64,000 nucleotides of DNA from Rhodococcus sovatensis (GCF_037327425.1 NZ_CP147846.1:4898001-4962000), one strand, 5' to 3'. Shown: positions 32,269-42,850, numbered from the stretch's first letter. The notes: generated by a model from the sequence alone, not told the origin. Numbers and translations: made by a program.

Positions 32269-34277
32269 CCGGATTGTTGACCGCTGACGTTGTAGTCGGC
32301 GCATTCCGAAAGCTGGACCCTCGCCACCTCGCACGGAATCCCGTCATGTTCATCGTGTTCGTAGGTTCGATCGTCACCACCGTGCTCGCAGCCATGGAAC
32401 CGACGGCGTTCGCCTGGGCGACGGCGGGCTGGCTGTGGTTCACGGTGCTCTTTGCCAACCTGGCCGAGTCGGTGGCCGAAGGGCGAGGCAAGGCACAGGC
32501 TGCGAGCCTGCGAAAGGTAAAGCAGGACAGTTCGGCTCGACGCCGAAATTCCGACGGCGTCGTGACCGAGGTTCGTGGGGCAGAGCTCTCGGTCGGCGAC
32601 GAGGTGATCGTGTCGGCCGGTGAGGTGATCCCGGGAGACGGAGATGTGATCGAAGGAATCGCCTCCGTCGACGAATCGGCGATCACCGGCGAATCGGCTC
32701 CGGTGGTGCGGGAATCCGGCGGCGACAGATCGGCAGTCACCGGCGGAACCACGGTGCTCTCCGACGAGATCGTCGTTCGGATCACCGCCGCGCAGGGAGA
32801 GACGTTCGTGGACAGGATGATCGGACTCGTCGAGGGTGCGAGCAGACAGAAGACGCCCAATGAGATCGCGCTCAATATCCTCCTTGCGTCGTTGACGATC
32901 GTGTTCCTTCTGGCCGTCGTCGCGATCGGGCCGATGAGCGTCTACGCCGGTGACTCGCAGAACCCGATCCGCCTGATCGCTCTTCTGGTGTGCTTGATTC
33001 CGACCACCATCGGCGCGCTGTTGTCCGCCATCGGCATTGCCGGAATGGACCGATTGGTGCAGCGGAACGTGCTGGCGATGTCGGGTCGAGCCGTCGAGGC
33101 TGCCGGCGATATCGACACGTTGCTGATGGACAAGACCGGAACGATCACCTTCGGAAACCGTCGTGCAACGGGTCTGCATCCCGCGCCGGGAATCGACGCC
33201 GAACAGCTGGCAGTGGCAGCTCGGTTGTCCTCGCTCGCCGACGGCACTCCAGAGGGCCGCAGCATCGTCGAATTGTGCTGCCGTGATTTCGGACTGATCG
33301 ATACGGCCGACGACTCCGAACGTGCGGGAGAGTTCGTCGCGTTCACCGCCCAGACACGAATGAGCGGCATCGACATCGACGGCAGGAGTATCCGAAAGGG
33401 TGCCTCCGACTCGGTCGCTCAGTGGGTTCGCTCGTACGGAGGTTCCGTGGACCATGTACTCGACAGTTCGGTCCACGACATCGCCCAGGCAGGAGGTACA
33501 CCCCTCGTCGTTGCCGAAGCCCGGGGCGGCACCGCAAGGGCGCTCGGCGTCGTCGAACTATCGGACGTGGTGAAGCCGGGGATTGCCGAACGGTTCGGGC
33601 AGCTACGGGCCATGGGAATCAGAACCATCATGGTGACCGGTGACAATCCCTTGACGGCCAAAGCAATCGCCACCGAGGCAGGGGTCGACGACTTTCTCGC
33701 CGAGGCGACGCCGGAGGACAAGCTCGAGCTGATCAGGAGGGAGCAGGACGGCGGTCGACTCGTCGCGATGACCGGAGATGGCACCAACGACGCCCCAGCG
33801 CTCGCGCAGGCCGACGTCGGCGTCGCGATGAACACCGGCACGTCCGCCGCCAAGGAGGCGGGGAACATGGTCGATCTGGACTCCGATCCCACCAAACTCA
33901 TCGAGATCGTCGAGATCGGCAAGCAGCTCCTCATCACCCGAGGAGCGCTGACGACCTTCTCACTGGCCAACGACTTGGCGAAGTACTTCGCGATCCTGCC
34001 AGCGATGTTCGCGCCCCTCTACCCACAGCTCGACGCGTTGAACATCATGCGGCTTGCGACGCCGGAGTCGGCGATCCTGTCCGCGGTCATCTTCAATGCA
34101 CTCGTCATCGTTGCGCTGATACCGCTGGCGCTGAAGGGTGTCCGCTATCGCGCGGCATCGGCGTCGGCGCTACTTCGACGCAACCTGCTGATCTACGGGG
34201 TCGGCGGCGTCGTGACGCCGTTCCTCGGGATCTGGCTCATCGACCAACTCGTTCGACTCGTCCCAGGGATCGGCTGA
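32265..34277 (+). CDS. kdpB: KdpB, P-type ATPase subunit
   Basis: 670 residues. The phosphorylated Asp289 is in LLMDKTGTITFGN. TGES appears as ITGES in the actuator domain, and GDGTNDAPALAQADVG is the hinge motif. KdpB hydrolyses ATP to drive high-affinity K+ uptake through KdpA. Length and order of motifs are those of the family. Confidence 0.97.
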   Translation: MTGLLTADVVVGAFRKLDPRHLARNPVMFIVFVGSIVTTVLAAMEPTAFAWATAGWLWFTVLFANLAESVAEGRGKAQAASLRKVKQDSSARRRNSDGVVTEVRGAELSVGDEVIVSAGEVIPGDGDVIEGIASVDESAITGESAPVVRESGGDRSAVTGGTTVLSDEIVVRITAAQGETFVDRMIGLVEGASRQKTPNEIALNILLASLTIVFLLAVVAIGPMSVYAGDSQNPIRLIALLVCLIPTTIGALLSAIGIAGMDRLVQRNVLAMSGRAVEAAGDIDTLLMDKTGTITFGNRRATGLHPAPGIDAEQLAVAARLSSLADGTPEGRSIVELCCRDFGLIDTADDSERAGEFVAFTAQTRMSGIDIDGRSIRKGASDSVAQWVRSYGGSVDHVLDSSVHDIAQAGGTPLVVAEARGGTARALGVVELSDVVKPGIAERFGQLRAMGIRTIMVTGDNPLTAKAIATEAGVDDFLAEATPEDKLELIRREQDGGRLVAMTGDGTNDAPALAQADVGVAMNTGTSAAKEAGNMVDLDSDPTKLIEIVEIGKQLLITRGALTTFSLANDLAKYFAILPAMFAPLYPQLDALNIMRLATPESAILSAVIFNALVIVALIPLALKGVRYRAASASALLRRNLLIYGVGGVVTPFLGIWLIDQLVRLVPGIG

Positions 34278-34278
34278 C

Positions 34279-34923
34279 ATGCGATTGTTCCGTAGTTTCC
34301 TTCGTCAGACACTGGCAGGTTTCGCAGTTCTGGCCGTGTTCACTGCACTCCTCGGAGTTGCCTATCCCGCGACGGTCTGGGTTGTCAGCAGGCTCGACAC
34401 ATCCTCGGCAGAAGGCTCGCCGTTGCGCGACAGCAACGGATGTGTCGTCGGGAGCTCGCTGATCGGCGTCGACCCGCAGGTGGCGCCGGGTGAACCGGAC
34501 CCGTACTTCCATACCCGCACCACTGGGTCGGTTGCCGACGAGGACGCGTTCGCCCCGGGTGACCCGAGTGCCGCGCTACCGACGAATCAGGGCCCGAACA
34601 GTGAACTGCTCGCGAAGTTCGTAGAGCAGCGCCGCGCGGCCATCGCCGAACGGGAGTCGGTGGACCCCGAGCAGGTTCCCGCCGATGCGGTGACCGGATC
34701 GGGATCGGGTATCGATCCGAACATCAGCGAGGAATATGCCGCAATTCAGGTCGCGCGGGTCGCGCGGGTCAACGGACTGACCGAGGACGACGTGAAGGCG
34801 CTCGTCCGCGAACACACGCACGGTCGGCAGTACGGTGTACTCGGGGCAGCGGCTGTTGCTGTGCCGGAGCTGAACGTGGCGCTCGGGTCGACTGCCCCGT
34901 CGTGCGCGAGCGGAGAGGGATAA
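34279..34923 (+). CDS. kdpC: KdpC subunit
   Basis: 214 residues with one N-terminal membrane helix (QTLAGFAVLAVFTALLGVAY) and an extracellular domain bearing SALIG-type GSSLIGVDP, then QGPNSE and DPNISEEYAAIQVARVARVN. It is an accessory subunit that raises K+ affinity. It begins 1 base after the kdpB stop. Confidence 0.95.
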   Translation: MRLFRSFLRQTLAGFAVLAVFTALLGVAYPATVWVVSRLDTSSAEGSPLRDSNGCVVGSSLIGVDPQVAPGEPDPYFHTRTTGSVADEDAFAPGDPSAALPTNQGPNSELLAKFVEQRRAAIAERESVDPEQVPADAVTGSGSGIDPNISEEYAAIQVARVARVNGLTEDDVKALVREHTHGRQYGVLGAAAVAVPELNVALGSTAPSCASGEG

Positions 34924-34929
34924 CCGACA

Positions 34930-37401
34930 GTGGAGCCAGGTGAGCTGCGAATCTACCTAGGCGCGGCTCCGGGCGTCGGGAAGACGTTGGCGATGCTGAA
35001 CGAAGCGCATCGACGCATGGGGCGTGGGTGCGACGTGGTTGCGGCAGTCGTCGAAACGCACGGCCGGGATCGCACTGCGGCAGCGCTCGTTGGAATCGAG
35101 ATGGTCGCCCCGCTCGAGATCGCCTACCGGGGTGTGGTGGTTCCGGAGCTGAACGTCGAGGCAGTGCTGGCCAGGAAACCGGACCTGGTTCTCGTCGACG
35201 AGCTTGCCCACACGAACACGCCTGGGTCACGGCACGTCAAGCGTTGGCAGGACGTGATGGAGTTGCTCGATGCGGGTATCGACGTCGTGTCCACCGTCAA
35301 CGTCCAGCATCTCGAATCCCTGAACGACGTGGTTCGGCAGATCACCGGCGCCACTCAACGAGAAACAGTCCCGGACAGTGTGGTTCGCGGAGCCGCGCAG
35401 GTGGAGCTCGTCGATGTGACGCCGGAGGCTCTGCGTCGCAGGATGAGCCACGGGAACATCTACGCGGCCGACAAGGTCGATGCGGCTCTGAGCAACTACT
35501 TCCGACTCGGAAACTTGACCGCACTACGCGAGCTTGCTCTGCTCTGGACCGCGGACCAGGTCGATGCCGCACTCGTGAAGTACCGCAACGACAATCGCAT
35601 CACCGATACCTGGGAGGCTCGTGAACGGGTCCTGGTCGCGGTCACCGGTGGACCGGAATCGGAGACGTTGGTACGGCGAGCCAGTCGGATCGCGTCGCGG
35701 TCGAGTGCGGAACTGATGGTGCTGCACGTGGTCCGGGGCGATGGACTCTCCGGGGTGTCGGCTCCACAGATGGGCGCGGTCCGCACGTTGGCGGCTGCGC
35801 TCGGGGCAAGCATGCACAGCGTGGTCGGCGAGGACGTGCCGACAACTCTTCTGGAGTTCGCCCGCGGTGCCAACGCGACGCAGTTGGTGATCGGGACCTC
35901 ACGGCGCTCGCGTGCCGCACGAATCCTGGACGAAGGCATCGGCGCCGCGGTGGTGCAGAATTCGGGCAAGATCGACGTTCACATGGTGACCCACGACGAG
36001 CGTGCGCGCGGTTGGCGACTACAGGTCGGTCGTGGAAGTCGACGCGTGTTGTCGTGGATCGCTGCGATCCTTGTGCCGTGTGTGGCGACGGGCCTGTTGA
36101 CCGTTCTGGATTCGCGGCTCGACTCCACCGGAGAAAGTGCACTGTTCTTCATGGTCGTGCTGTGCGTCGCACTGCTCGGTGGCGTTGCACCCGCGGCACT
36201 GTCGGCGCTGATCGCCGGGTTCTTGCTGAACTTTTTCTTCACCGCGCCGCGTTACAGCCTCACCGTCGCCGAACCCGAGAACTTCGTCGTCACCGTCGTA
36301 CTGTTGCTCGTGGCAGTGGCGGTGGCGGGATTGGTCGATGCCGCCGCCAGCCGCACACGCGAAGCCAGGTACGCGTCCCGGGAAGCCGAACTGCTGACCC
36401 TGTTCGCCGGATCGGTCTTGCGAGGCGCCGATCTTGATGCCCTGTTGGAGAAAGTGCGCGAAACCTACGGGCAGCGCGCGGTGCTGCTCGTCGAGGAATC
36501 CACCGGTGTGACCGTCGGAGCAGTCGGCGAGAAGTCGGCAACGGAGGCAGATACCCGGATAGAAGCTCCAGGAGGGGATTTCACGATGCTGCTCGTCGGC
36601 CCCCGGACCCGCGCACGTGATCGGCGGGTGCTTGCAGCCGTTGCGAATCAAGCGGCAGGACTGGTCCGTCAAGCTCGATTGAGCGAGGAAGCCAGTCGCG
36701 CCACCGTACTCGCCGAGGCGGACGTGCTCCGACGAGCGCTGTTGTCCGCCGTCAGTCACGATCTGCGAACTCCCCTCGCGGCCGTCAAAGCAGCATCTTC
36801 GTCGTTGCGCAGCACCGACGTCGAGTTCTCCGCCGAGGACACCGCCGAACTGCTCGCCACCATCGACGAGTCGGCGGATCAGTTGACCTCGCTGGTCGGC
36901 AATCTACTCGATTCGTCTCGTCTGCAGGCCGGGGTCGTTCGCCCCGCACTCGCCCCGGTGTACGTCGAGGATGCCGTCCAGCGCGCGCTGATCGGTACGG
37001 CAGCGTCGATCGGTACGGCAGGGTCGGCCGGGACCGTGCACGTCGACGTCGGAGACACACAAGTGCTTGCCGATGCCGGACTGCTCGAGCGTGTACTCGC
37101 GAATCTGGTGGACAACAGCGTTCGGCACGCAGCCGGAAGCACGATCAGGATCGGTGCAACGGTACTCGGAGACCGAGCGTCGATCACCGTGGCAGACAGT
37201 GGGCCCGGAATTCCACGGGGATCCGAGAAGACGATGTTCGACGCCTTCCAGCGACTCGGCGACCGCAACACCACCGTCGGGGTAGGGCTGGGACTGTCCG
37301 TCGTCCGCGGATTCGTCGAAGCCATGGGTGGCGGGGTCGACGCGTCGGATACACCCGGCGGCGGACTGACGATCACCGTGGACCTGCAGGCCGCACCATG
37401 A
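34930..37401 (+). CDS. kdpD: KdpD sensor histidine kinase
   Basis: 823 residues. The N-terminal KdpD domain has Walker A GAAPGVGKT and Walker B LVDELAHTNTPGSRHVKRW, then a universal-stress-protein domain (VAVTGGPESETLVRRASRIA). Four membrane helices lie at about 375-480, followed by GAF and HisKA with His610 in SAVSHDLRTPLAAVKA, and HATPase with DNSVRHA and DSGPGIP. It senses K+ limitation and phosphorylates KdpE. GTG start, 6 bases after kdpC. Length is somewhat below the E. coli protein (894) and typical of actinobacteria. Confidence 0.95.
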   Translation: MEPGELRIYLGAAPGVGKTLAMLNEAHRRMGRGCDVVAAVVETHGRDRTAAALVGIEMVAPLEIAYRGVVVPELNVEAVLARKPDLVLVDELAHTNTPGSRHVKRWQDVMELLDAGIDVVSTVNVQHLESLNDVVRQITGATQRETVPDSVVRGAAQVELVDVTPEALRRRMSHGNIYAADKVDAALSNYFRLGNLTALRELALLWTADQVDAALVKYRNDNRITDTWEARERVLVAVTGGPESETLVRRASRIASRSSAELMVLHVVRGDGLSGVSAPQMGAVRTLAAALGASMHSVVGEDVPTTLLEFARGANATQLVIGTSRRSRAARILDEGIGAAVVQNSGKIDVHMVTHDERARGWRLQVGRGSRRVLSWIAAILVPCVATGLLTVLDSRLDSTGESALFFMVVLCVALLGGVAPAALSALIAGFLLNFFFTAPRYSLTVAEPENFVVTVVLLLVAVAVAGLVDAAASRTREARYASREAELLTLFAGSVLRGADLDALLEKVRETYGQRAVLLVEESTGVTVGAVGEKSATEADTRIEAPGGDFTMLLVGPRTRARDRRVLAAVANQAAGLVRQARLSEEASRATVLAEADVLRRALLSAVSHDLRTPLAAVKAASSSLRSTDVEFSAEDTAELLATIDESADQLTSLVGNLLDSSRLQAGVVRPALAPVYVEDAVQRALIGTAASIGTAGSAGTVHVDVGDTQVLADAGLLERVLANLVDNSVRHAAGSTIRIGATVLGDRASITVADSGPGIPRGSEKTMFDAFQRLGDRNTTVGVGLGLSVVRGFVEAMGGGVDASDTPGGGLTITVDLQAAP

Positions 37402-38084
37402 GTGAGACTGCACGAATCAGAATCCTCGTCGTCGACGACGAACCCCAGATCATCCGGGCCCTGCGGATCAACCTGAAAGTCCGCGGGTACGACGTGGCGA
37501 CTGCGGCGTCGGGATCGGAAGCGCTGCGTGTGGCGGCGAACTTTCATCCCGAGATAGTCCTACTCGACCTCGGCCTGCCCGATTTCGACGGGATCGACGT
37601 CATCGGCGGGTTGCGCGGGTGGACCGACATTCCCATCGTCGTACTGTCGGCGCGAACCGATTCGGCGGACACCGTCGAGGCGCTCGATGCGGGCGCGGAC
37701 GACTTCGTGACCAAGCCGTTCGAAATGGACGCGTTGCTCGCTCGTCTGCGCGCAGCCCTGCGACGTGGGCCTCGCGCGGTGGAAGATGCTGTGGTGGTGA
37801 CGGATTCGTTCATCGTCGATCTCGCGGCGAAGACGGTCACCCGAGGCGGTGCGACCGTTCATCTCACCCGCACCGAGTGGGGAGTGCTCGAGCTGTTGGC
37901 GCGCAACCGCGGAAAACTGGTGTCGCAGAAAGAGATACTGCAGACGGTCTGGGGTCCCCGGCATGAGCGTGAAACCCACTACCTGCGAATCTACCTCGGC
38001 CAACTACGGCAGAAGCTCGAGGACGACCCGTCGCATCCCCGGCATCTACTGACCGAAACCGGCATGGGTTATCGACTGGTGTGA
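37398..38084 (+). CDS. kdpE: KdpE response regulator
   Basis: 228 residues, OmpR/PhoB class. The receiver has the acidic pair in VVDDEPQ, phospho-acceptor Asp57 in VLLDLGLPD and the switch Lys in VTKPFEMDAL. The winged-helix effector has LTRTEWGVLELLARN and RKLEDDPSHPRHLLTETGMGYRL-type ending. ATGA overlap with kdpD. It probably binds the repeats before kdpF. Its stop abuts the end of ggt on the other strand. Confidence 0.95.
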   Translation: MSETARIRILVVDDEPQIIRALRINLKVRGYDVATAASGSEALRVAANFHPEIVLLDLGLPDFDGIDVIGGLRGWTDIPIVVLSARTDSADTVEALDAGADDFVTKPFEMDALLARLRAALRRGPRAVEDAVVVTDSFIVDLAAKTVTRGGATVHLTRTEWGVLELLARNRGKLVSQKEILQTVWGPRHERETHYLRIYLGQLRQKLEDDPSHPRHLLTETGMGYRLV

Positions 38085-40001
38085 CTACCCACCGAGTACG
38101 ACGCCTTCCCGGCGGGGGTCGGCACCGCCTGTCCAACCGTTGTCCGTGCGTTGCACCGCACTCAGGCCGCTCGACTGGTCCGCAGTCGAGACTTGGTGGC
38201 CCCACTGCTCGAGTTGGCGGACAACGGGGTCGTCGGGGCCCGAGACGTTCGGGTGCTCGCCGCCGTAGTTGGTGCTCGGTGAGTTCGCAGCGCCGAAGTC
38301 GACCATGGACACGGCCTGCTGCGGATTCATTCCCCAATCGAGAACGCCTACCAAGGTCTTGACGACGAATTGGATGATGACCGATCCTCCGGGTGATCCG
38401 GCGACGAGGGCGAGTTCGCGGCCACCGTCGGAGTTTCTGTCGAAAACCAACGTCGGCGCCATCGAACTTCGCGGACGCTTGTTCGGCTCGACCCGGTTCG
38501 CGAGCGGAGTGCCGTCCGGGGCAGCGGGCTCGGCCGAAAAGTCGGTCAGCTGGTTGTTCAGCAGGAAACCGTCCACCATGTGGAAGGATCCGAACGCCGA
38601 CTCGACCGTGGTGGTCATCGACGCCGCGTTTCCGTAGCTGTCGACGACTGAGATGTGGCTGGTTCCGTGTTCTCGTTCGGACGAGGACGCGAACTGGACC
38701 GGGCCGAAGTCGCCGTGCTGTGCTGTTCCCATGCTGCGTTGCGGGTCGATGAGCGATGCGCGTTCGGAGAGATACGCCGGGTCGAGCAATGCATCGGGTG
38801 AACCCCCCGGCAGCGGAACGAAATCGGGATCCGCGACGTAGAAGTCACGGTCGGCGTACGCGAGTCGCTCGGCCTCGGAGATCAGATGTACCCCTTCTGC
38901 GGTAGGAATACCGCCGTCGGCGTCCATTCCTGTCGGGGCGTACGGTTCCAAATCGAAGTTGGACAGGATCCCCATCGCCGACGCAACTGCGATGCCACCC
39001 GACGAGGGTCCAGGCATGCCGCAGATGTCACGGCCACGGTAGTCGGTACAGACGGCAGTGCGGGACTTGGATTCGTACGCTGACAGGTCTTCGGTGGTCA
39101 GCAGCCCAGGAGTTCGACCTCCGGTGGTGTCGGCGACACTGTCCACGATCGCTCGAGCGATGTCACCGGTGTAGAACGCGTCGGCACCGCCTGTAGCGAT
39201 GGTGGACAACGTTTTCGACATCGCTGGGTTGGTCAGAACCGTGCCTGCGGCCTTGCCGGTGCCGTCCGGCGCGAGGAAGTAGTCTTTCGACTCCGGATCG
39301 AGCGCGAGCTTCGGTGCCGAATCGGCAATGGATCGGGCCATGCGAGGGCTTATCTCGAAACCGTTGTCGGCAAGGGCCATCCCGGGTTCGAACAATTGCG
39401 CCCATTCTTGCTTGCCGTGATCGGTGTGGGCTTGCTCCAGCATGCGGAGAACGCCGGGGACTCCGATGGATCGGCCGCTCGATCGTGCATCAGGCTGTGG
39501 CACAGTGCGATCGGCGTCGTCGATGTAGCGCAGGTAGTCACCGGTCGCCGCGGCAGGGGCGACCTCGCGCCCGTCGTATGCCTGTACGTCCCCAGATTCT
39601 GCGTCGTAGTAGAGGAGGAACGCGCCGCCGCCGATTCCGGAGGATTGCGGTTCCACCAAACCGAGCACCGTCTGTGCCGCGATCAGGGCATCGGCCGCTG
39701 TTCCGCCGTCTCTGAGCACCTCGCAGGCAGCTTCGGTGGACAACGGATTGGCCGTCGAGACCATGAACTCCGATGTGTCCACGGGCTCCATGCCCGAGCG
39801 GTAGCCCGTGGCAATTTCGGGGTTCGTGCCGATGTCTACCTCTGTCGACGAGGTCGCCGCGGATGTGGCGGGTGTGGCGGTGGCACTGGTGCCCGCAGAG
39901 GAACACGACGCTGCGTCGATGTCGTCCTGCGCAGATCCGCACGCTGTGATGGGGACAAGTGCCAGCACGCAGGCAACGGCTGTCGATCTGATCCTATGCA
40001 C
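38085..40001 (-). CDS. ggt: Gamma-glutamyltransferase, lipoprotein type
   Basis: 638 residues. A lipoprotein signal (VLALVPITACGS, Cys21 as lipid site) and a Ser/Thr-rich linker precede the Ggt precursor. The autocleavage nucleophile Thr447 is in EHGTSHISVVD, the glycine-rich substrate loop is AGSPGGSVI, and PGPSSGG lies upstream. Ggt cleaves or transfers the gamma-glutamyl group of glutathione and similar peptides outside the membrane. No operon partner is visible. Confidence 0.92.
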   Translation of the reverse strand: MHRIRSTAVACVLALVPITACGSAQDDIDAASCSSAGTSATATPATSAATSSTEVDIGTNPEIATGYRSGMEPVDTSEFMVSTANPLSTEAACEVLRDGGTAADALIAAQTVLGLVEPQSSGIGGGAFLLYYDAESGDVQAYDGREVAPAAATGDYLRYIDDADRTVPQPDARSSGRSIGVPGVLRMLEQAHTDHGKQEWAQLFEPGMALADNGFEISPRMARSIADSAPKLALDPESKDYFLAPDGTGKAAGTVLTNPAMSKTLSTIATGGADAFYTGDIARAIVDSVADTTGGRTPGLLTTEDLSAYESKSRTAVCTDYRGRDICGMPGPSSGGIAVASAMGILSNFDLEPYAPTGMDADGGIPTAEGVHLISEAERLAYADRDFYVADPDFVPLPGGSPDALLDPAYLSERASLIDPQRSMGTAQHGDFGPVQFASSSEREHGTSHISVVDSYGNAASMTTTVESAFGSFHMVDGFLLNNQLTDFSAEPAAPDGTPLANRVEPNKRPRSSMAPTLVFDRNSDGGRELALVAGSPGGSVIIQFVVKTLVGVLDWGMNPQQAVSMVDFGAANSPSTNYGGEHPNVSGPDDPVVRQLEQWGHQVSTADQSSGLSAVQRTDNGWTGGADPRREGVVLGG

Positions 40002-40016
40002 CGTCCCGACGCTATC

Positions 40017-42257
40017 TCAGGAGGCTGTTGTGGCGCTCTGCTTCAGCCAGTGTTGCAGCGGCGCAGGCCGTCCGTACAGATAGCCCTGCGCGAAGCGGCA
40101 GTGAAGGGCCTCGATTGCGCGTGCCTGCTGTTCGGTCTCGACGCCCTCTGCGACGATGGAGACCGGTAGCGCGCGCGCCATGGCAGCGATCGCCGATACC
40201 AGCGACCCGCCGCTGTTCGTGGTGCCGATTTCGGCAATGAACGAGCGGTCGATCTTGAGCAGCCCGATCGGGAGTTCGCGGAGGCGACTCAGCGAGGAGT
40301 AGCCGACACCGAAATCGTCCAGGACGATCAGGACGTCCATTGCGGCGAGCCGGTCGAGAATGGCTTTGGCGGCGTACACGTCGTCGATGAGCGCAGTCTC
40401 GGTGACTTCGAGCGCCAGATCGGAACCCTTGAGTCCGAGTTCCTCGAGGAGCTTTCCCACGATTCCCGGTAGTGAGTCGTTGCGGAGCTGCACAGGTGAA
40501 ATGTTGACCGACATGGTCACGTCCTGGCCCTCCGCACGCAGCACGGCCAAATCGGTCAGGGCCGTGCGAAGAACCTCTTCGCCGATTTCGCCGATGAGAT
40601 CGGTCGATTCCGCGATCCCGATGAAGTCGCCGGGTCCGCGCAGTCTGCCGCCGTGGCGCCATCGCACGAGCGCCTCGTAGACGACGGTCTTGCGGGTCGA
40701 GGTCATCACGATCGGCTGGTAGTGGACTTCGAGCTCGCCGCGTCGGACGGCACCGCGGAGTGCGGTGGCCGTTTCGATGGCAGCCGTCGATGCTGCGCGG
40801 AGGGACTCGTCGAAGAATGCGATCCGTGAGGCACCTTGCGATTTGGCGTGGTACATCGCGGTGTCCGCCTCGCGGATGAGATCGTCCAGTTCGTGAGCGC
40901 GGTGGGTGGTGGCAGCGATTCCGATGGACGCGGTGATGTAGGCGATGGCTGCACTGAGGACGAACGGTTCTGCTATTCGATCGATCAGAGACCGAGCCAG
41001 TGACTCCATCTCGGGACGTGTGCAGCGGCCGATGACGATGAACTCGTCGCCTGCGTAACGGACGACCGTGTCCGACGAGCGTACGGTCGCGCGGATCCGG
41101 TGTGCTGTCGCCGCGATCATCTCGTCGCCGACGCGATGGCCGTACGAATCGTTGACCATCTTGAAGTTGTCGAGGTCGACGAACAGGATGAAGATGCGGC
41201 CCGGTTTGTCCATCGCGCCGAGTCGGGTGAACTGGTCGTCGAGCATCGTTCGATTGGGAAGTCCGGTGAGAGGGTCGTGAGCGGCTCGATAGCGGGCATC
41301 GTCCTCGCTGCGTTCCATCAGGCTCATGGCGCGTTCGCCACGAAGAAAGCTGCCGATGAGGATGGCCGAGAGCAGCGTGGACCGTACGACCAGGTCGGGC
41401 GTGGACACGGCGGTTCCGAGGACAGGTATCGCCGCGGACACGGACAGCATGACGATCAGAAACGTGGTGCGGCGGCGTTGGCGTGGTGCTGCGCGTTGAC
41501 GCTGCGACATCGTCGCCATCTGTGGGTCCAGAGCCGCGAGCGCCAGGGACGCGTACCCGAACAGGTAGATGCCATCGAGCAGACCCGGCGACGACGGTGA
41601 GCCGCGGGAGAGAAAGTGTGCGTAGGCGATGTCGCCGGCCAAGACGGCCAACAACGCCAGCAGAAGCAGCCGTAGCGAGGTGTTGCCGCGTCTCGAGGAC
41701 ATGAGAAGGTACGCGGCCAGCGTGATCATGCCGGCGTCGATAGCCGGGTAGATGCCGTTCAGCACAGCGGTGGCCGTGTCGATCTCGGATTCCAGCAGCG
41801 GCGAGATGAGCAGCACCCAGGACAGGAACAGGGCTCCGAGCGCAATCAGGCCGGCGTCGATCAACGGTGTGATGTCGTCGCGTGAGCGGCGCTCGAGTAT
41901 CCACCGTGCCAGGGCGGTGCCGATGAGCACGTAGCCGGACAGCATGAACGCATTCGACAGAGTGGTGACGCCGAGGGGATGGACGCTGGGATCGCCGCGC
42001 AGTCCGACACCGACGAGGAACAGAGCGGCGGCCGCGAAGAGGCACCACCAGGACGTCGAGTCGGAGGGTTTGTATCGGCGGATCCCCACACTGATCGCGA
42101 CTATCGATCCGAGTGCGAACGTGCCGAGCACGGCCGAGCGGATGGACGCACTTCCCACGTAGAAGACGACACTCGACGCGAGAAGTACCGATCCGAGGCC
42201 GACCAACTTGGGCGCCGGAGCGAGCAGGCGCTGCAATGGGTGAGCCTTCGTACTCAT
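40017..42257 (-). CDS. Membrane GGDEF-EAL protein (c-di-GMP turnover)
   Basis: 746 residues. About eight to ten membrane helices lie in residues 10-290. The GGDEF domain (AHDPLTGLPNRTML) has AGDEF as its active loop and an RSSD inhibitory site five residues before it. The EAL domain has YEALVRWRHG, then LEVTETALIDD, LDDFGVGYSSLSRL, LLKIDRSFI and AEGVETEQQ, all with catalytic residues present. It may make and break cyclic di-GMP, the intact EAL favouring breakdown. ATG 42257 has GAGGGGG upstream; the frame beyond to 42386 is not used. Confidence 0.9.
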   Translation of the reverse strand: MSTKAHPLQRLLAPAPKLVGLGSVLLASSVVFYVGSASIRSAVLGTFALGSIVAISVGIRRYKPSDSTSWWCLFAAAALFLVGVGLRGDPSVHPLGVTTLSNAFMLSGYVLIGTALARWILERRSRDDITPLIDAGLIALGALFLSWVLLISPLLESEIDTATAVLNGIYPAIDAGMITLAAYLLMSSRRGNTSLRLLLLALLAVLAGDIAYAHFLSRGSPSSPGLLDGIYLFGYASLALAALDPQMATMSQRQRAAPRQRRRTTFLIVMLSVSAAIPVLGTAVSTPDLVVRSTLLSAILIGSFLRGERAMSLMERSEDDARYRAAHDPLTGLPNRTMLDDQFTRLGAMDKPGRIFILFVDLDNFKMVNDSYGHRVGDEMIAATAHRIRATVRSSDTVVRYAGDEFIVIGRCTRPEMESLARSLIDRIAEPFVLSAAIAYITASIGIAATTHRAHELDDLIREADTAMYHAKSQGASRIAFFDESLRAASTAAIETATALRGAVRRGELEVHYQPIVMTSTRKTVVYEALVRWRHGGRLRGPGDFIGIAESTDLIGEIGEEVLRTALTDLAVLRAEGQDVTMSVNISPVQLRNDSLPGIVGKLLEELGLKGSDLALEVTETALIDDVYAAKAILDRLAAMDVLIVLDDFGVGYSSLSRLRELPIGLLKIDRSFIAEIGTTNSGGSLVSAIAAMARALPVSIVAEGVETEQQARAIEALHCRFAQGYLYGRPAPLQHWLKQSATTAS

Positions 42258-42421
42258 CGAAGGCCCCCTCAACTGGTGTTGTAATTCACGAATCGACTCT
42301 AGCGTGGAGATTACTGTAGGACCCTCCGACCGCGCGCGTGCCGTCGCGATGATTTTCCCGGATTCGCCAGGTCGAAACGTCGACAAGATCTTTCGGAGGC
42401 TCTCATCGACAGGAGTTCGTC

Positions 42422-42850
42422 ATGACAATTTCAGCCACTACGAGAATGGGCATACCTGCCTCTACCCGCCTGCGTGCTGTCCTATTTTCGACAGGCGCGT
42501 CGCTGCTCGCCAACCTTGTTCTGTGGCTCATCGGCCTCGGCGCCGGCGGATCGTTCGAGCTGACCGATGCCGGAACGACGATGGCAGTCGCGCCCGGTGG
42601 CGTGGTGATGCTGACCGTCGTCCCGATCGTCGTCGGCATGGGGCTCGCAGCATTGATCTCGCTTCGTTGGCTCGGCGTGATCAGGATTGCGCAGGTTGTC
42701 GGAGTTCTCGCACCGTTGGGGACTATCGCGATGACTGTCGACGCAGATTTCGACGCCGCCAGCACCGTGACACTTGCGCTCATGCACGTGGTCATCGCCG
42801 TTGTGGTCCCGGTCGGGTTGGAGTCGATGCGGCGCGGCGCGGCGCACTAG
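42422..42850 (+). CDS. DUF6069 small integral membrane protein
   Basis: 142 residues with four hydrophobic segments (RLRAVLFSTGASLLANLVLW, then VMLTVVPIVVGMGLAALISL, then IAQVVGVLAPLGTI and TLALMHVVIAVVVPVGL). It resembles DUF6069 proteins of actinobacteria. Function unknown. Single gene between a GGDEF-EAL gene and an oxidoreductase. Confidence 0.72.
   Translation: MTISATTRMGIPASTRLRAVLFSTGASLLANLVLWLIGLGAGGSFELTDAGTTMAVAPGGVVMLTVVPIVVGMGLAALISLRWLGVIRIAQVVGVLAPLGTIAMTVDADFDAASTVTLALMHVVIAVVVPVGLESMRRGAAH

Noticed and set aside
40012..42048. Minus-strand ORF of 678 codons overlapping the GGDEF-EAL gene
   Set aside because: Arg/His/Pro-rich shadow of the true frame; the GGDEF and EAL motifs are in the other frame.
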